A stretch of DNA of 64,000 bases from Flavobacteriales bacterium (GTDB lineage Bacteria; Bacteroidota; Bacteroidia; Flavobacteriales_E; Vicingaceae): NCBI GenBank assembly GCA_015075325.1, contig JABTUP010000001.1:215135-279134 (forward strand). Direction: 5' to 3'. The stretch's first letter is position 1, and every line of letters starts with the position of its first letter. The notes below the pieces were generated by a model that saw nothing but the letters and a program-made list of their open reading frames with translations, had not been told where the DNA came from and did no database searches. Positions 17,503 to 26,716 of the stretch are shown here, piece by piece. The translations under genes and the position numbers were made by a program.

Positions 17503-20500
17503 TTGAATAATAAAACACATACTCACTTTATAAGAATAGCATTAGTTCTTGCTCTGAACTTGTGCTTTTTAGGCATAAGTTATACTCAAAACGATTCCAT
17601 TTTAGGTTCTCCAATTGAAGATTTATTGGGTAAAGACTCTCTACTCAACACTCCATCTCAACCATTAAATAAAACCGATACTGCAAACAATAATTCTGTA
17701 TTAGAAGGCGGAGAAACCGATTTACTGTTAACAGGATTTAATTCCAAAAATATTGAATTAAAACAAGGAGAAATTATTTCCAATGTTTTAAAAGTATATA
17801 ATAATTCAAGAGAAAATATAAAGTTTACACTCGATTTAATTTATCCAGGAAGTTGGCAACAACTAAATGATGCTTCAACCGAATACGAAGCTATTGTTGG
17901 CGACACCATTTACATTCCTATTGTTTTAATTCCGAATAAATTAATTAATGGAAACACAGAGGTTATTATCAATGCATTTTTAATTAACCTCGATAAACAA
18001 CAAATTGCAAATAATTATTTCAACCTTCGAACCAAGAAAAAAATTTCATGGGATGTGCAAGTTGAACCTTCAAATACATTCTATTTTAAAAACGGTGAAA
18101 CAACCAAAGATTTTGTTTACCGAATTGAAAATACAGGAAACTATAAACAAGATATATTTGTTAATTACTCTACTCTTAGAGGAGATTTAATGTTGAATGA
18201 TACAAACGACTTAATAATTAAAAATCCAAACTTTACCATGAGTTTGGAAAGTCATGAAGATACCACATTAAAATATAGAGCATCAATAATTACCGATAGA
18301 GAAAGAAATTTTAGAAAAATTCCAATCAACACCTATATTCCAAACACCAATTTATATTATAAAAAATACAGTTTATATGTAAACAGTAGCGAGCCAAAAG
18401 GTGTTGACGAAACTACCTTTAAAAAGGGGAATAAAGTTGATTTTGTAAAGTTGCCAAACGAAACAAAAGTAGAAGAATTTGGTTACCCTCACCTTCCTTT
18501 AATTGTTGAGGCTACTGCACAAAATCTATTAGATGTAAATTCGTTTATGTCGCTTAACATGCGTGGTTTTAAGCAATTGAATCAAAGAGCAAGTTTATCG
18601 TATTTCGCACAACTCAACTACAACCAAAATTATTACACAAACAATTTCTTAACTAATTCACCATGGTATGTTGGTTATTTCGATCACAACAAAACAATAG
18701 AGGTAGGACAAATTAGCGGAAATGTTATTGGAATTACAGGTTATGGAAAAGGAATTAAAGCTTCATATTCCTATTTACAAAAACATAAAACAGGTGTGTT
18801 TTATGTAAAATCTCCAGGCTTTTTTGGTCAGGTTAGAACAGAGTCGTATGGATTATTTCATACCTACACTCACAACGAATATTTTAATGTAACAGGTAAG
18901 TTTGGCAGACAAACCTCATACATTAGCAACAAATCAATTAACTCGTTTTCGCTTTTACCAAATTTCAATATTCAACGTAGGCATTTTTTTAGTTTTGTTG
19001 GAGCGTTAACTGCTCGTGAAGATTATAATCCAACCACTTCTAACAAACCTTTTTATGGTTATTTAATTGGTGGTAATTATTCCAGTCAGTTTTTAGAAAA
19101 AAAATTACGAGTAAATTTAGGTAGTAGATTTAACGATAGAAATTTTAGTACAGGTGCATTTCAACGGTTTAGTATTAATCATAGAACAAGTTACAACATT
19201 AATGATAAATGGGACACCTATTTATCTAACAATTATCAAAATCTTCAAACCTATAATACGTTTACTAATTTACCAGGATTTAAACAAGAAATGTTGTTTA
19301 ACAATTTGGTTTTTTCTACAAGAACAAACAGAGGTTCTTATCAACCTGGTATTTATTACGATTACAGAGATTATTTAGCAAACAGAATCCATGCTAGAGG
19401 TATTACTTTTAGATACTCAACCTATAATTTTCTTCAAAATATGCTAGCATCGGCATTCATAAAAACAGGTTATAGTTTACCTATTGATTTTGAAGAAAGA
19501 AAAAACTATTACACATTTGAATTTAGTTCACTTTTACGTTATAAGGTGTGGAATTTTTCAACTCGATATAATTATGGAGCATTATCTACAACTGCTTTTC
19601 AAAACCAAAATTACAAAGGAATAACACCTCAAATGGTTCGATTATCTCTTCAAAATCAACATCAGTTTAAAAATAAACATTTGGTTCTTGAATCTAACTT
19701 GGTTTATAATTATTCAAATGTTTTTAAAACGCACAGCATTGGATTGTTTCCCGAAATTTTTTATTTCACCAATTCAGGATGGCGATTTAGCATAAGAGGT
19801 AATTATGCTATAAATACAAGCAACTATGGTTCGGTTTACTCTACCGACACATTGGTTATAGCAAGCTACGATGAGCGGGAAAGAGATTTTGTTCAAAATT
19901 TCACTCTAGGAGCAACCGTAAGAAAAGAGTTTGGTATTCCTATCCCATTTATTAAAAAAATGGCTGCTTCAGTTAATTTTATTTCTTTTTATGATATTAA
20001 CGGAAATGGCTTTAAAGACAAAGACGAACCATCAATAGAAAATGTAGTGGTAAGAATGGGAGGTAAAGAAGTTTTAACCAACAACAAAGGAGAAGCCGAT
20101 ATTAAAAATATTCCAATGCAAACCTATCCTCTTTTTGTTAAGTCTTTAGACGATTTAACAGGATGGTTTCCAAACGCAAAAGATTCAATTCAAATTATTG
20201 CTAATGCTGTACATTACATTCCTTTTGTTAGAGGAGTTAAAGTTTATGGAGATGTTGTTTTAGATCGTCAAAAAATTGCTGTTGCCGATACTAGTAAACC
20301 GTTTGATTTATCAAGAATAAAAATTACTGCAACCAACGGACAAACCTTTAATACACTTACCGATATCAAAGGTAAATTTGAATTTTATATGCCAAATGGT
20401 GATTACATCATAACCATGGATGAGAGTATTTTAGGAAATAAGTATAAACTAACAAGAAACAATATTCCTATTACATTAAAAAACACTCAAGACGGTGTTT

Positions 20501-20571
20501 ATGTTTCGTTTTACATCATAGAAAACAGAAAAAAAGTAGTTGTAAAAGAATTTGGAACGCCTAATGAATGA
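17503..20571 (+). CDS. large outer-membrane usher-like protein with C-terminal SdrD-B-like domain
   Basis: A 1022-residue protein starting at TTG 17503, chosen because it gives a signal peptide ending near residue 29 and lies 6 bases after the previous stop. Residues about 75-320 form two Ig-like domains (LLLTGFNSKNIELKQGEIIS; ISWDVQVEPSNTFYF). Residues about 330-815 are a long run of amphipathic strands rich in Tyr, Asn and Phe, as in large outer-membrane barrels. Residues about 825-895 show FYDINGNGFKDKDEPSIENV, an SdrD-B/CNA-B-like Ca-binding beta domain, and 905-1000 a carboxypeptidase-regulatory-like fold. With a chaperone and two subunit-like genes before it, an usher or fibre-assembly platform is the best guess; no match to a named usher family is claimed. 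Confidence 0.6.
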   Translation: MNNKTHTHFIRIALVLALNLCFLGISYTQNDSILGSPIEDLLGKDSLLNTPSQPLNKTDTANNNSVLEGGETDLLLTGFNSKNIELKQGEIISNVLKVYNNSRENIKFTLDLIYPGSWQQLNDASTEYEAIVGDTIYIPIVLIPNKLINGNTEVIINAFLINLDKQQIANNYFNLRTKKKISWDVQVEPSNTFYFKNGETTKDFVYRIENTGNYKQDIFVNYSTLRGDLMLNDTNDLIIKNPNFTMSLESHEDTTLKYRASIITDRERNFRKIPINTYIPNTNLYYKKYSLYVNSSEPKGVDETTFKKGNKVDFVKLPNETKVEEFGYPHLPLIVEATAQNLLDVNSFMSLNMRGFKQLNQRASLSYFAQLNYNQNYYTNNFLTNSPWYVGYFDHNKTIEVGQISGNVIGITGYGKGIKASYSYLQKHKTGVFYVKSPGFFGQVRTESYGLFHTYTHNEYFNVTGKFGRQTSYISNKSINSFSLLPNFNIQRRHFFSFVGALTAREDYNPTTSNKPFYGYLIGGNYSSQFLEKKLRVNLGSRFNDRNFSTGAFQRFSINHRTSYNINDKWDTYLSNNYQNLQTYNTFTNLPGFKQEMLFNNLVFSTRTNRGSYQPGIYYDYRDYLANRIHARGITFRYSTYNFLQNMLASAFIKTGYSLPIDFEERKNYYTFEFSSLLRYKVWNFSTRYNYGALSTTAFQNQNYKGITPQMVRLSLQNQHQFKNKHLVLESNLVYNYSNVFKTHSIGLFPEIFYFTNSGWRFSIRGNYAINTSNYGSVYSTDTLVIASYDERERDFVQNFTLGATVRKEFGIPIPFIKKMAASVNFISFYDINGNGFKDKDEPSIENVVVRMGGKEVLTNNKGEADIKNIPMQTYPLFVKSLDDLTGWFPNAKDSIQIIANAVHYIPFVRGVKVYGDVVLDRQKIAVADTSKPFDLSRIKITATNGQTFNTLTDIKGKFEFYMPNGDYIITMDESILGNKYKLTRNNIPITLKNTQDGVYVSFYIIENRKKVVVKEFGTPNE

Positions 20572-20576
20572 GAAAA

Positions 20577-22007
20577 TTAATTTTTAAAAAATTCCTCATT
20601 AAAATTAACTAAGTAGAGTGTTTTTTTTGCTCTGGTAACTGCCGTGTACAACCATCTAAGGTATTCCATGTTTATCATTTCTTCGGTTAAATAACCCTGT
20701 TCAACAAAAACCACATCCCATTGCCCGCCTTGCGATTTATGGCAAGTAACAGCATTTGCAAATTTTACTTGTAACGCTTGATAATATGGGTTTTTACGAA
20801 TCAATTCGTTTCGTTTCTTTCGATTGGGCTCATAACTGTACTCTTCCGAAATGGCATCATACAATTCTCTAAAACGAGTTGATGAAAGTGATGGTGATTC
20901 TGCTAAAATACTTTCCAATAAAATTTTTACTTCCAAATCTTTTTCCTCAGGGTAATCGAGCATTCGAACTGTAACGGTTGCAAATCGAAACCCATATTGC
21001 TCCTCCTCTCCCCTAATTTTTAAAATCTCAATAATATCGCCATTAGCAATAAAACCAGCTTTAGAAGAACTATCTAACCAAAAATAGTTGTTTTTTACAA
21101 CCATCATTAAATCACTCGAAGCAATTTCGTCTTCCAACCATTTTATTCTCGACCTAATTTGAAGATTAAACAAATTTGCTCGTTTATTACTTCTGCAAAT
21201 AACCATTACATTTTCATCTCCAAATTTGCCATAAGAAGTGTTTAACTCGTCTTCAAGATCTATTCCTGAAATAATTTTTACATCAATACCAGATGATTTG
21301 ATATTAAAAAGAGGCAATTGATAATTTTTCTCCTGAATTTTTTGACGAAGTGATGTGGCTAACTTTAATATTCCGGAAGTTTTTTGTTGTCGAACAACTT
21401 CGTTTAACTCAAAAAAAATAAGATTTAAATAATAGGTTTTATACATAAAATCTTCGTCCAAAGCAGGACTTAAATCTGTTCCAACAGGAGGAAGCTGAGC
21501 TGTATCGCCAATTAAAATAAGTTTGCAGTTTTTCCCAGCAAAAACATAACTGAGTAAATCGTCTAACAAACTTTTGGTTTCGCCCCAACTTGCCTGAGTT
21601 AAACCCGATCCATCACCAATCATTGAAGCTTCATCAACAATAAAAAGAGTGTTTTCAAATTTGTTTTCGTTTAACACAAAACGAGTGTAACCATCGCCAC
21701 TGGTTTTTAACTGATAAATCATTTTATGTATAGTAAACGCAGTTTTATCAGAATAATTGGAGAGTACTTTTGCTGCTCTACCCGTTGGGGCAAGCAAAAC
21801 GGAACTAAAATTAAAATCGGGGAGTGTTTTTACCAAAGCACCAACAATGGAGGTTTTTCCAGTTCCTGCATAACCTTTTAATATAAAAGTACTTTTGGGA
21901 GTAGTAGAAAAAGTAAAATCGGTAAGTTCTCCAATAACTTTTTGCTGGTTTTTGGTTGGTTTAAAACCAAAATATGAGAGTAGCGATTGATAAAACAGGT
22001 TGTGCAT
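20577..22007 (-). CDS. RecD2/Dda-like ATP-dependent DNA helicase
   Basis: A 476-residue SF1B helicase. Walker A is FILKGYAGTGKTS (Gly45-Thr52), motif II is LFIVDEASMI (Asp125-Glu126), GDTAQLPPVG is motif III, and the C-terminal half carries TCHKSQGGQWD and YTAVTRAKKTLYLV, the UvrD_C2 signature. This compact form, without the RecD N-terminal extension, is common in Bacteroidota. It would unwind DNA 5' to 3' in repair or replication. It converges on the usher-like gene with only 5 bases between stops, so no separate terminator fits. Confidence 0.9.
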   Translation of the reverse strand: MHNLFYQSLLSYFGFKPTKNQQKVIGELTDFTFSTTPKSTFILKGYAGTGKTSIVGALVKTLPDFNFSSVLLAPTGRAAKVLSNYSDKTAFTIHKMIYQLKTSGDGYTRFVLNENKFENTLFIVDEASMIGDGSGLTQASWGETKSLLDDLLSYVFAGKNCKLILIGDTAQLPPVGTDLSPALDEDFMYKTYYLNLIFFELNEVVRQQKTSGILKLATSLRQKIQEKNYQLPLFNIKSSGIDVKIISGIDLEDELNTSYGKFGDENVMVICRSNKRANLFNLQIRSRIKWLEDEIASSDLMMVVKNNYFWLDSSSKAGFIANGDIIEILKIRGEEEQYGFRFATVTVRMLDYPEEKDLEVKILLESILAESPSLSSTRFRELYDAISEEYSYEPNRKKRNELIRKNPYYQALQVKFANAVTCHKSQGGQWDVVFVEQGYLTEEMINMEYLRWLYTAVTRAKKTLYLVNFNEEFFKN

Positions 22008-22125
22008 AATGAAAAAACAGAGCCTAAAGTTACCGTTAATTATAAAAATTCAACCTAATATGAATTAATATAATTAATCGAATATTAATTTTTAATTAAG
22101 CGTTTTAATAGGATAAAAAAAATTG

Positions 22126-22133
22126 TAGATTTG
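22126..22133 (+). promoter_or_regulatory. TAnnTTTG -7 promoter element
   Basis: TAGATTTG lies 32 bases before the ATG of the next gene and matches the Bacteroidota -7 consensus. A matching -33 TTG is not clear. Confidence 0.45.
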
Positions 22134-22165
22134 TGTACAATTAAAAAACAACTTAAACTAGACTT

Positions 22166-22762
22166 ATGAAATTAGTAATTCAACTTGTTCTTATTGTAGC
22201 TTCAGCCTTTATGGGTTATTTAATTTACGATAGCATTAACGGTAAAATTCAATTAGAAAAAGAAGTAAAAGAACGTAAATTAGTAGTTATTGAACGATTA
22301 GAGCAAGTTAAAGAAGCTCAAATTAATTACAAAAAAGTACGTGGCGAATATGCTAAATCGTTTGAGCAACTAAGAAATTTTTTATTAAACGATTCACTTA
22401 TTGTGGTAAAAGCAATTGGAGTTGTGCCAGATAGTTTAATTGGACAAGAAGCAAAAGCATTAGCAATGGGAATTATTGTTCGTGATACTAGCAAAATTGC
22501 TGTAAGAGAAGAATTATTTAAAGAAAATTTCCAACAAGTAGTTGATTCTTTAGATATTATTCCTTTTTCAGGTGGAACAAAATTTGGAATAAATGCAGGT
22601 GAAGTAGAAAAAGGTAAAGTAAAAGTAAAAGTATTTGAAGTTACTGCTCCTTATACCGAAATTTTTAAAGGTTTAAAAACAGATAACGAAGGTATTGATA
22701 TGACTCAATCCATGATTCTTGGTTCAATGACTGAGCCTTCTATTAATGGTAACTGGGATTAA
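22166..22762 (+). CDS. membrane-anchored protein with coiled coil, unknown function
   Basis: A 198-residue protein with one N-terminal membrane helix (LVIQLVLIVASAFMGYLIY) followed at residues about 28-75 by a charged heptad region (KEVKERKLVVIERLEQVKEA) and a compact alpha/beta domain facing the periplasm. Similar short anchored proteins are found in Flavobacteriales next to the DUF3822 and rsmD genes, but the role is unknown. It has its own -7 promoter element upstream and a strong terminator downstream. Confidence 0.6.
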   Translation: MKLVIQLVLIVASAFMGYLIYDSINGKIQLEKEVKERKLVVIERLEQVKEAQINYKKVRGEYAKSFEQLRNFLLNDSLIVVKAIGVVPDSLIGQEAKALAMGIIVRDTSKIAVREELFKENFQQVVDSLDIIPFSGGTKFGINAGEVEKGKVKVKVFEVTAPYTEIFKGLKTDNEGIDMTQSMILGSMTEPSINGNWD

Positions 22763-22782
22763 TCGCTATAAAAAATGAATTT

Positions 22783-22814
22783 AAAAGGATATGAAATTCA
22801 TATCCTTTTTTTTT
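22783..22814 (+). terminator. intrinsic terminator
   Basis: Arms AAAAGGATATGAA and TTCATATCCTTTT are followed by a run of T, directly after the membrane-anchored protein gene. Confidence 0.8.
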
Positions 22815-22829
22815 AATTAAAAACTAGAA

Positions 22830-23693
22830 ATGGCTAGCCAACAAAAACAAACCAGTTTTTTTGATAAATCGTTTTCCGATACAAAAACTTCGGATTATCA
22901 GTTGTTTTTACAATTGAGTAAAAGCGGTTTGAGCTACACCATTTTTAACACACAAACCAATACTTATATTGGCTTTGAAAGCTTTTTGTTTAATGATGTT
23001 TACAACGATTACTCTATTTTAAACCCACTAAACCAAGTTATTGAACAAACTCCATTGTTTAAAAAATCGTTCAGCAAATTTGTGGTTTCGTATGTAAACA
23101 ATCGTTCTACATTAATTCCAAAACCTCTTTACAAAGCCGACGAACTTAAAAAATATCATTTATTCAATTTTGCCGAACAAGAAGAAGATGTTTATTTATC
23201 AGATTTTGTTTTAAACCTTTCGGCATACAATATTTACAGTATTCCTGATTTTATTGTAAATACATTTAAAAATATTGACAATTTTACCTTTCATCATTTT
23301 TCTACTGCTTTAATTGAAGCATCGTTGCTGCATGCAAAAAAATCATCAGCCTTATCGCTAATTGATGTTCACGTTTTGCCCCAATCGTTTCAAATTATTT
23401 CAGTAAAAAATCAAACACTAGAGCTTTACAACTCTTTTAACTACCAAACCAGCGAAGACTTTATTTATTATTTGTTGTTTGTACTGAATCAGCTTAATAC
23501 CAAAGGCAACGAAGCAACTATTCGATTAACTGGAGAAGTAGATAAAAATTCGGCGATTTACGACATGTTGTACAAATACATTCAAACCATCGAATTTTGT
23601 GAAACACCAAACGAACTAAAGTATAGTTACGTTTTCGAACAAACCCAAAAGCATTACCATTATGCATTATTTAATCAATATTTGTGCGAATAA
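22830..23693 (+). CDS. DUF3822 family protein
   Basis: A 287-residue cytoplasmic protein matching the pattern of the Bacteroidota-specific DUF3822 family: an N-terminal DYQLFLQLSKSGLSYTIFN, a middle DVYLSDFVLNLSAYNIYSIP and a C-terminal GEVDKNSAIYDMLYKYI. The two halves look like actin-like ATPase subdomains without the phosphate loops. Function is unknown. It overlaps the rsmD start by 10 bases, a gene order common in this phylum, which suggests coordinated expression with 16S rRNA modification. Confidence 0.8.
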   Translation: MASQQKQTSFFDKSFSDTKTSDYQLFLQLSKSGLSYTIFNTQTNTYIGFESFLFNDVYNDYSILNPLNQVIEQTPLFKKSFSKFVVSYVNNRSTLIPKPLYKADELKKYHLFNFAEQEEDVYLSDFVLNLSAYNIYSIPDFIVNTFKNIDNFTFHHFSTALIEASLLHAKKSSALSLIDVHVLPQSFQIISVKNQTLELYNSFNYQTSEDFIYYLLFVLNQLNTKGNEATIRLTGEVDKNSAIYDMLYKYIQTIEFCETPNELKYSYVFEQTQKHYHYALFNQYLCE

Positions 23694-24214
23694 TTTCAGG
23701 AATACATAAAGGAAAGGCTATTCAAGCTCCTAAAAACTTACCCGTAAGACCAACTACCGATTTTGCGAAAGAAGCTTTGTTTAATATTATTGAAAATAAC
23801 TTTGAAATTGACGAACTAGATGTATTGGATTTATTTGCTGGAACAGGAAATATTACTTACGAATTTGCATCGCGAGGAGCAAAAACCGTAACAAGTATCG
23901 ACCAAAACTCGAATTGTTACAACTTTATAAAACGAACTACAAAAGAATTGAATTTCGATTCAGTTCAGGTGTTTAGAGCTGATGTTTTTAAATTCTTGCA
24001 CAACCACAAAAATCAATATGACTTTATTTTTGCCGACCCACCGTTCGACCTAAAAAACATTCCTGAAATTGCTCAATTGGTTTTCGATAATAATATATTA
24101 AAAGAAAATGGCTGGTTGGTAATTGAACACGATAAACGTACCGACTTTAGTAAACATCCCAACTTTCTACAACATCGTAAATACGGGCACGTAAACTATA
24201 GCTTTTTTGGGTGA
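23684..24214 (+). CDS. rsmD: 16S rRNA (guanine(966)-N(2))-methyltransferase
   Basis: A 176-residue SAM-dependent methyltransferase. MRIISGIHKGKAI is the family N-terminus, VRPTTDFAKEALFNII follows, then motif I DLFAGTGNITYEFASRGA and the catalytic FADPPFDL (N6/N2-type D/N-PP-F/Y motif). It methylates G966 of 16S rRNA. The start is GTG at 23684, inside the end of the DUF3822 gene, and gives the family-typical N-terminus. Confidence 0.93.
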   Translation: MRIISGIHKGKAIQAPKNLPVRPTTDFAKEALFNIIENNFEIDELDVLDLFAGTGNITYEFASRGAKTVTSIDQNSNCYNFIKRTTKELNFDSVQVFRADVFKFLHNHKNQYDFIFADPPFDLKNIPEIAQLVFDNNILKENGWLVIEHDKRTDFSKHPNFLQHRKYGHVNYSFFG

Positions 24215-24289
24215 TGAGTATTGAGTGATGGGTATTTTGTGAACTGAGAACTGATTACTATAAACTATGAACTGACTACTAATAACTAA
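24214..24289. repeat. degenerate ACTGA-word intergenic repeat
   Basis: The whole gap between rsmD and the MATE gene consists of related words: TGATGAGTATTGAGTGATGGG followed by spaced AACTGA/ACTATGAACTGACTACT units. It is a member of the same degenerate family as 11250-11326. Confidence 0.55.
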
Positions 24290-25621
24290 ATGACTAAACT
24301 CTATTCCTATAAAACCATTTGGCAAATAGCTTTTCCAATTATTATTAGTGGAATTGCTCAAAATGTGGTAAATGTTACTGATACTGCTTTTTTAGGTCAG
24401 GTTAGTAATGCTGCCATGGGAGCAGCAGGAAATGCAGGTATTTTTTATTTTGTTTTAATTATTACCGGCATGGGTTTTACCACTGGAGCTCAAATAATAA
24501 TAGGACGAAGAAATGGAGAAAACAACCCACTAGAAATTGGAAAAATTGTTGACCATGCATTTTACTTTATAATACCATTAGCAGTTCTGCTTTTTGGATT
24601 GGTACAGCTTTTCTCACATCATTTTTTTAATGCTATTGTACAATCCGAAACTATTTTAGTTTTAGCTAATGATTTTACCAAAGTCCGAATTTGGGGTATT
24701 TTGTTTGCTTTCTTAAACTTCACATTCATAGCTTTTTATGTGGGTATTACCAAAACTAAAATTTTGAGTTATGTAACCATTGTAATGATGTTGGTAAATG
24801 TAGTACTCGATTACGTACTTATTTTTGGTCACTTTGGTTTTCCCGAAATGGGCGTTAAAGGAGCTGCTTTAGCTTCGGTTATTTCTGAAGGTTGTGCCTT
24901 TTTGTTTTTTTTAATTTACACCATCAAAACCGTCGACCTCAACAAATACGATTTGTTTGGGTTTAAACCCTTCAATTTATCCATACTATCGCGTATGTTT
25001 AATGTGAGCTTTCCCATCATGTTACAAAACTTTTTATCGCTCAGTTCTTGGTTTATCTTTTTTATGATTATTGAAAAAATGGGGGAAGACGAATTAGCCA
25101 TTTCACACATTGTTCGAAGCATATACATGGTACTGATGATTCCATTGTTCGGTTTTAGTAACGCAACCAACACCTTGGTAAGTAATTTAATTGGTGAAGG
25201 ACGGAGCAACGAAGTACTCTCCATGATTAAAAAAATAATTTGGATGAGTTTAGGATTTACGTTTATTCTCTCATTCATTAGCTTTTTTATTCCCGAATTT
25301 TTAGCCAGCTTTTACACCTCAAATGCTGATATAATTGTTAGAACAGCAGAATCGCTACACGTAATTAATTTCACCATGTTTTTCTTTTGCATTTCGTTTA
25401 TCCTTTTCAATGGAGTAACAGGTACGGGTAACACCAGAACTTCGATGGTAATTGAGGCAACAAATATTGTTATTTATTTGTCTTCTGCCTACTTTATTGC
25501 CATTGTATTAAAATCAAGTTTACCTGTGGTTTGGGCTTCCGAATTTATCTACTTTGGGTTTTTAGGCTTGTTTTCTTATCTTTATTTAAAATACGGAAAC
25601 TGGAAAAAGAAAAAAATTTAA
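24290..25621 (+). CDS. MATE family multidrug efflux transporter
   Basis: A 443-residue inner-membrane protein with twelve predicted helices in two similar halves, each beginning with the MATE pattern (IWQIAFPIIISGIAQNVVNVTDTAFLG; MFNVSFPIMLQNFLSLSSW). The ALASVISEGCAFLFF segment is also typical. It would export cationic drugs or other small molecules using Na+ or H+. It is monocistronic, with a repeat upstream and a strong hairpin directly at its stop. Confidence 0.92.
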   Translation: MTKLYSYKTIWQIAFPIIISGIAQNVVNVTDTAFLGQVSNAAMGAAGNAGIFYFVLIITGMGFTTGAQIIIGRRNGENNPLEIGKIVDHAFYFIIPLAVLLFGLVQLFSHHFFNAIVQSETILVLANDFTKVRIWGILFAFLNFTFIAFYVGITKTKILSYVTIVMMLVNVVLDYVLIFGHFGFPEMGVKGAALASVISEGCAFLFFLIYTIKTVDLNKYDLFGFKPFNLSILSRMFNVSFPIMLQNFLSLSSWFIFFMIIEKMGEDELAISHIVRSIYMVLMIPLFGFSNATNTLVSNLIGEGRSNEVLSMIKKIIWMSLGFTFILSFISFFIPEFLASFYTSNADIIVRTAESLHVINFTMFFFCISFILFNGVTGTGNTRTSMVIEATNIVIYLSSAYFIAIVLKSSLPVVWASEFIYFGFLGLFSYLYLKYGNWKKKKI

Positions 25622-25655
25622 AGAAGCAAAGCTTTTTAAAAAAGCTTTGCTTCTT
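25621..25655. terminator. long perfect hairpin after the MATE gene
   Basis: Seventeen-base arms AAGAAGCAAAGCTTTTT and AAAAAGCTTTGCTTCTT are separated by one base. It has no clean T-tract beyond TTCTT, but the inner T and A runs make it a likely bidirectional terminator. Confidence 0.65.
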
Positions 25656-25709
25656 GCAAACAAAAACAAAACCTATTTTATTATTTTTACAATACTTATT
25701 TTTTTATAA

Positions 25710-26546
25710 ATGAAAAACCGCTACATATTCATCATTTTTATCATACTCGGTTCTACAACATTAACTGCACAAACCTATAAACCAGGAAAATCTGGTGGAC
25801 TTTACCGAACAGGTGACGAAAAATTAGATAAAGGCTGGTTTTTTGGTATTGGTATTACTTACATGTTGCCCTATTTAGAAGAAAGTGAAACCATAAATTT
25901 TACCGACACGCTAAATCAAACATATACACAAAACTATTCAGCAAACCCAACTGGCAAAATTGGGTTATTTGCCGAAATTGGAAAGTTTAAAATAAACAGC
26001 CGACGAATCATTAATTACCACGATTTTGGCTTATCGTACAAATGGTTTCGTGGTGGAGAAGATTTTACTTCAACCACTTTACTTAACAACAATCCGTATA
26101 CAACTACCTCTACTCAAGGTTCATACAGCGACCATGCCATTTCATTGCATTACAATATTGGACATAGTGTTGATGTATCCGACAAAACATTTATAGTAAA
26201 CGGATTAGGTTTAAATGCTGATTATTTTATTATTAAAAGTAGAGCTGATGGCGGAAATGTATTAAATCAACCACATAATTTTGTATCCGATTTTGTTGGA
26301 GAAGCTCATTACTTTTTTGGCGTTGGATTTAAAACAGGTAAACGATTAATGATAATGCCCATGATAGAAACTCCCATTTTTGCACTCTATGAATTTAATC
26401 ACATTAAATCAACCCACGATTATTTCAATACCCGTTCACGACCAATTATTTTTCGAATACGATTTATGATTTTAAAGAAAGGTTCCACCTCTTGTCCGGC
26501 TGTATTTAATCCTATGGGTATTGACCCTATGAACCAAAAAGAGTAA
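25710..26546 (+). CDS. exported outer-membrane barrel-like protein, unknown function
   Basis: A 278-residue protein with signal MKNRYIFIIFIILGSTTLTAQ. The remainder alternates strands rich in aromatic and polar residues (WFFGIGITYMLPYL, DFGLSYKWFRGGED, AISLHYNIGHSVDV, HYFFGVGFKTGKRL) and ends in the strand-like PIIFRIRFMIL followed by a tail with one Cys. An outer-membrane beta-barrel is likely. There is no recognisable family. It may be co-transcribed with nothing else, because repeat DNA follows. Confidence 0.55.
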   Translation: MKNRYIFIIFIILGSTTLTAQTYKPGKSGGLYRTGDEKLDKGWFFGIGITYMLPYLEESETINFTDTLNQTYTQNYSANPTGKIGLFAEIGKFKINSRRIINYHDFGLSYKWFRGGEDFTSTTLLNNNPYTTTSTQGSYSDHAISLHYNIGHSVDVSDKTFIVNGLGLNADYFIIKSRADGGNVLNQPHNFVSDFVGEAHYFFGVGFKTGKRLMIMPMIETPIFALYEFNHIKSTHDYFNTRSRPIIFRIRFMILKKGSTSCPAVFNPMGIDPMNQKE

Positions 26547-26573
26547 ATTTAATTTTAATTACTTTAAAAAATT

Positions 26574-26690
26574 ATGCCACAGATTACGCCAATTTACACC
26601 GATTACTTTTCACAAATTAATTTTAATTATTATCACGCTATTAGCGTGGTAAAATCTGCGAAAATCTGTGTAATCAGTGGCAACCATTTA
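26574..26690. repeat. ATCTGCG-type degenerate intergenic repeat with inverted arms
   Basis: The gap holds CACAGATTACGCC near its start and GCGAAAATCTGTGTAATC near its end in opposite orientation, with CACGCTATTAGCGTGG as a small palindrome between. Related words (GATATCTGCG, CGCAGAGTTCGC) recur at 29107-29140 and 34921-34947. It is a dispersed non-coding family of unknown role. Confidence 0.55.
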
Positions 26691-26716
26691 CAACATAATT
26701 GAAGGTAAATTATTTT

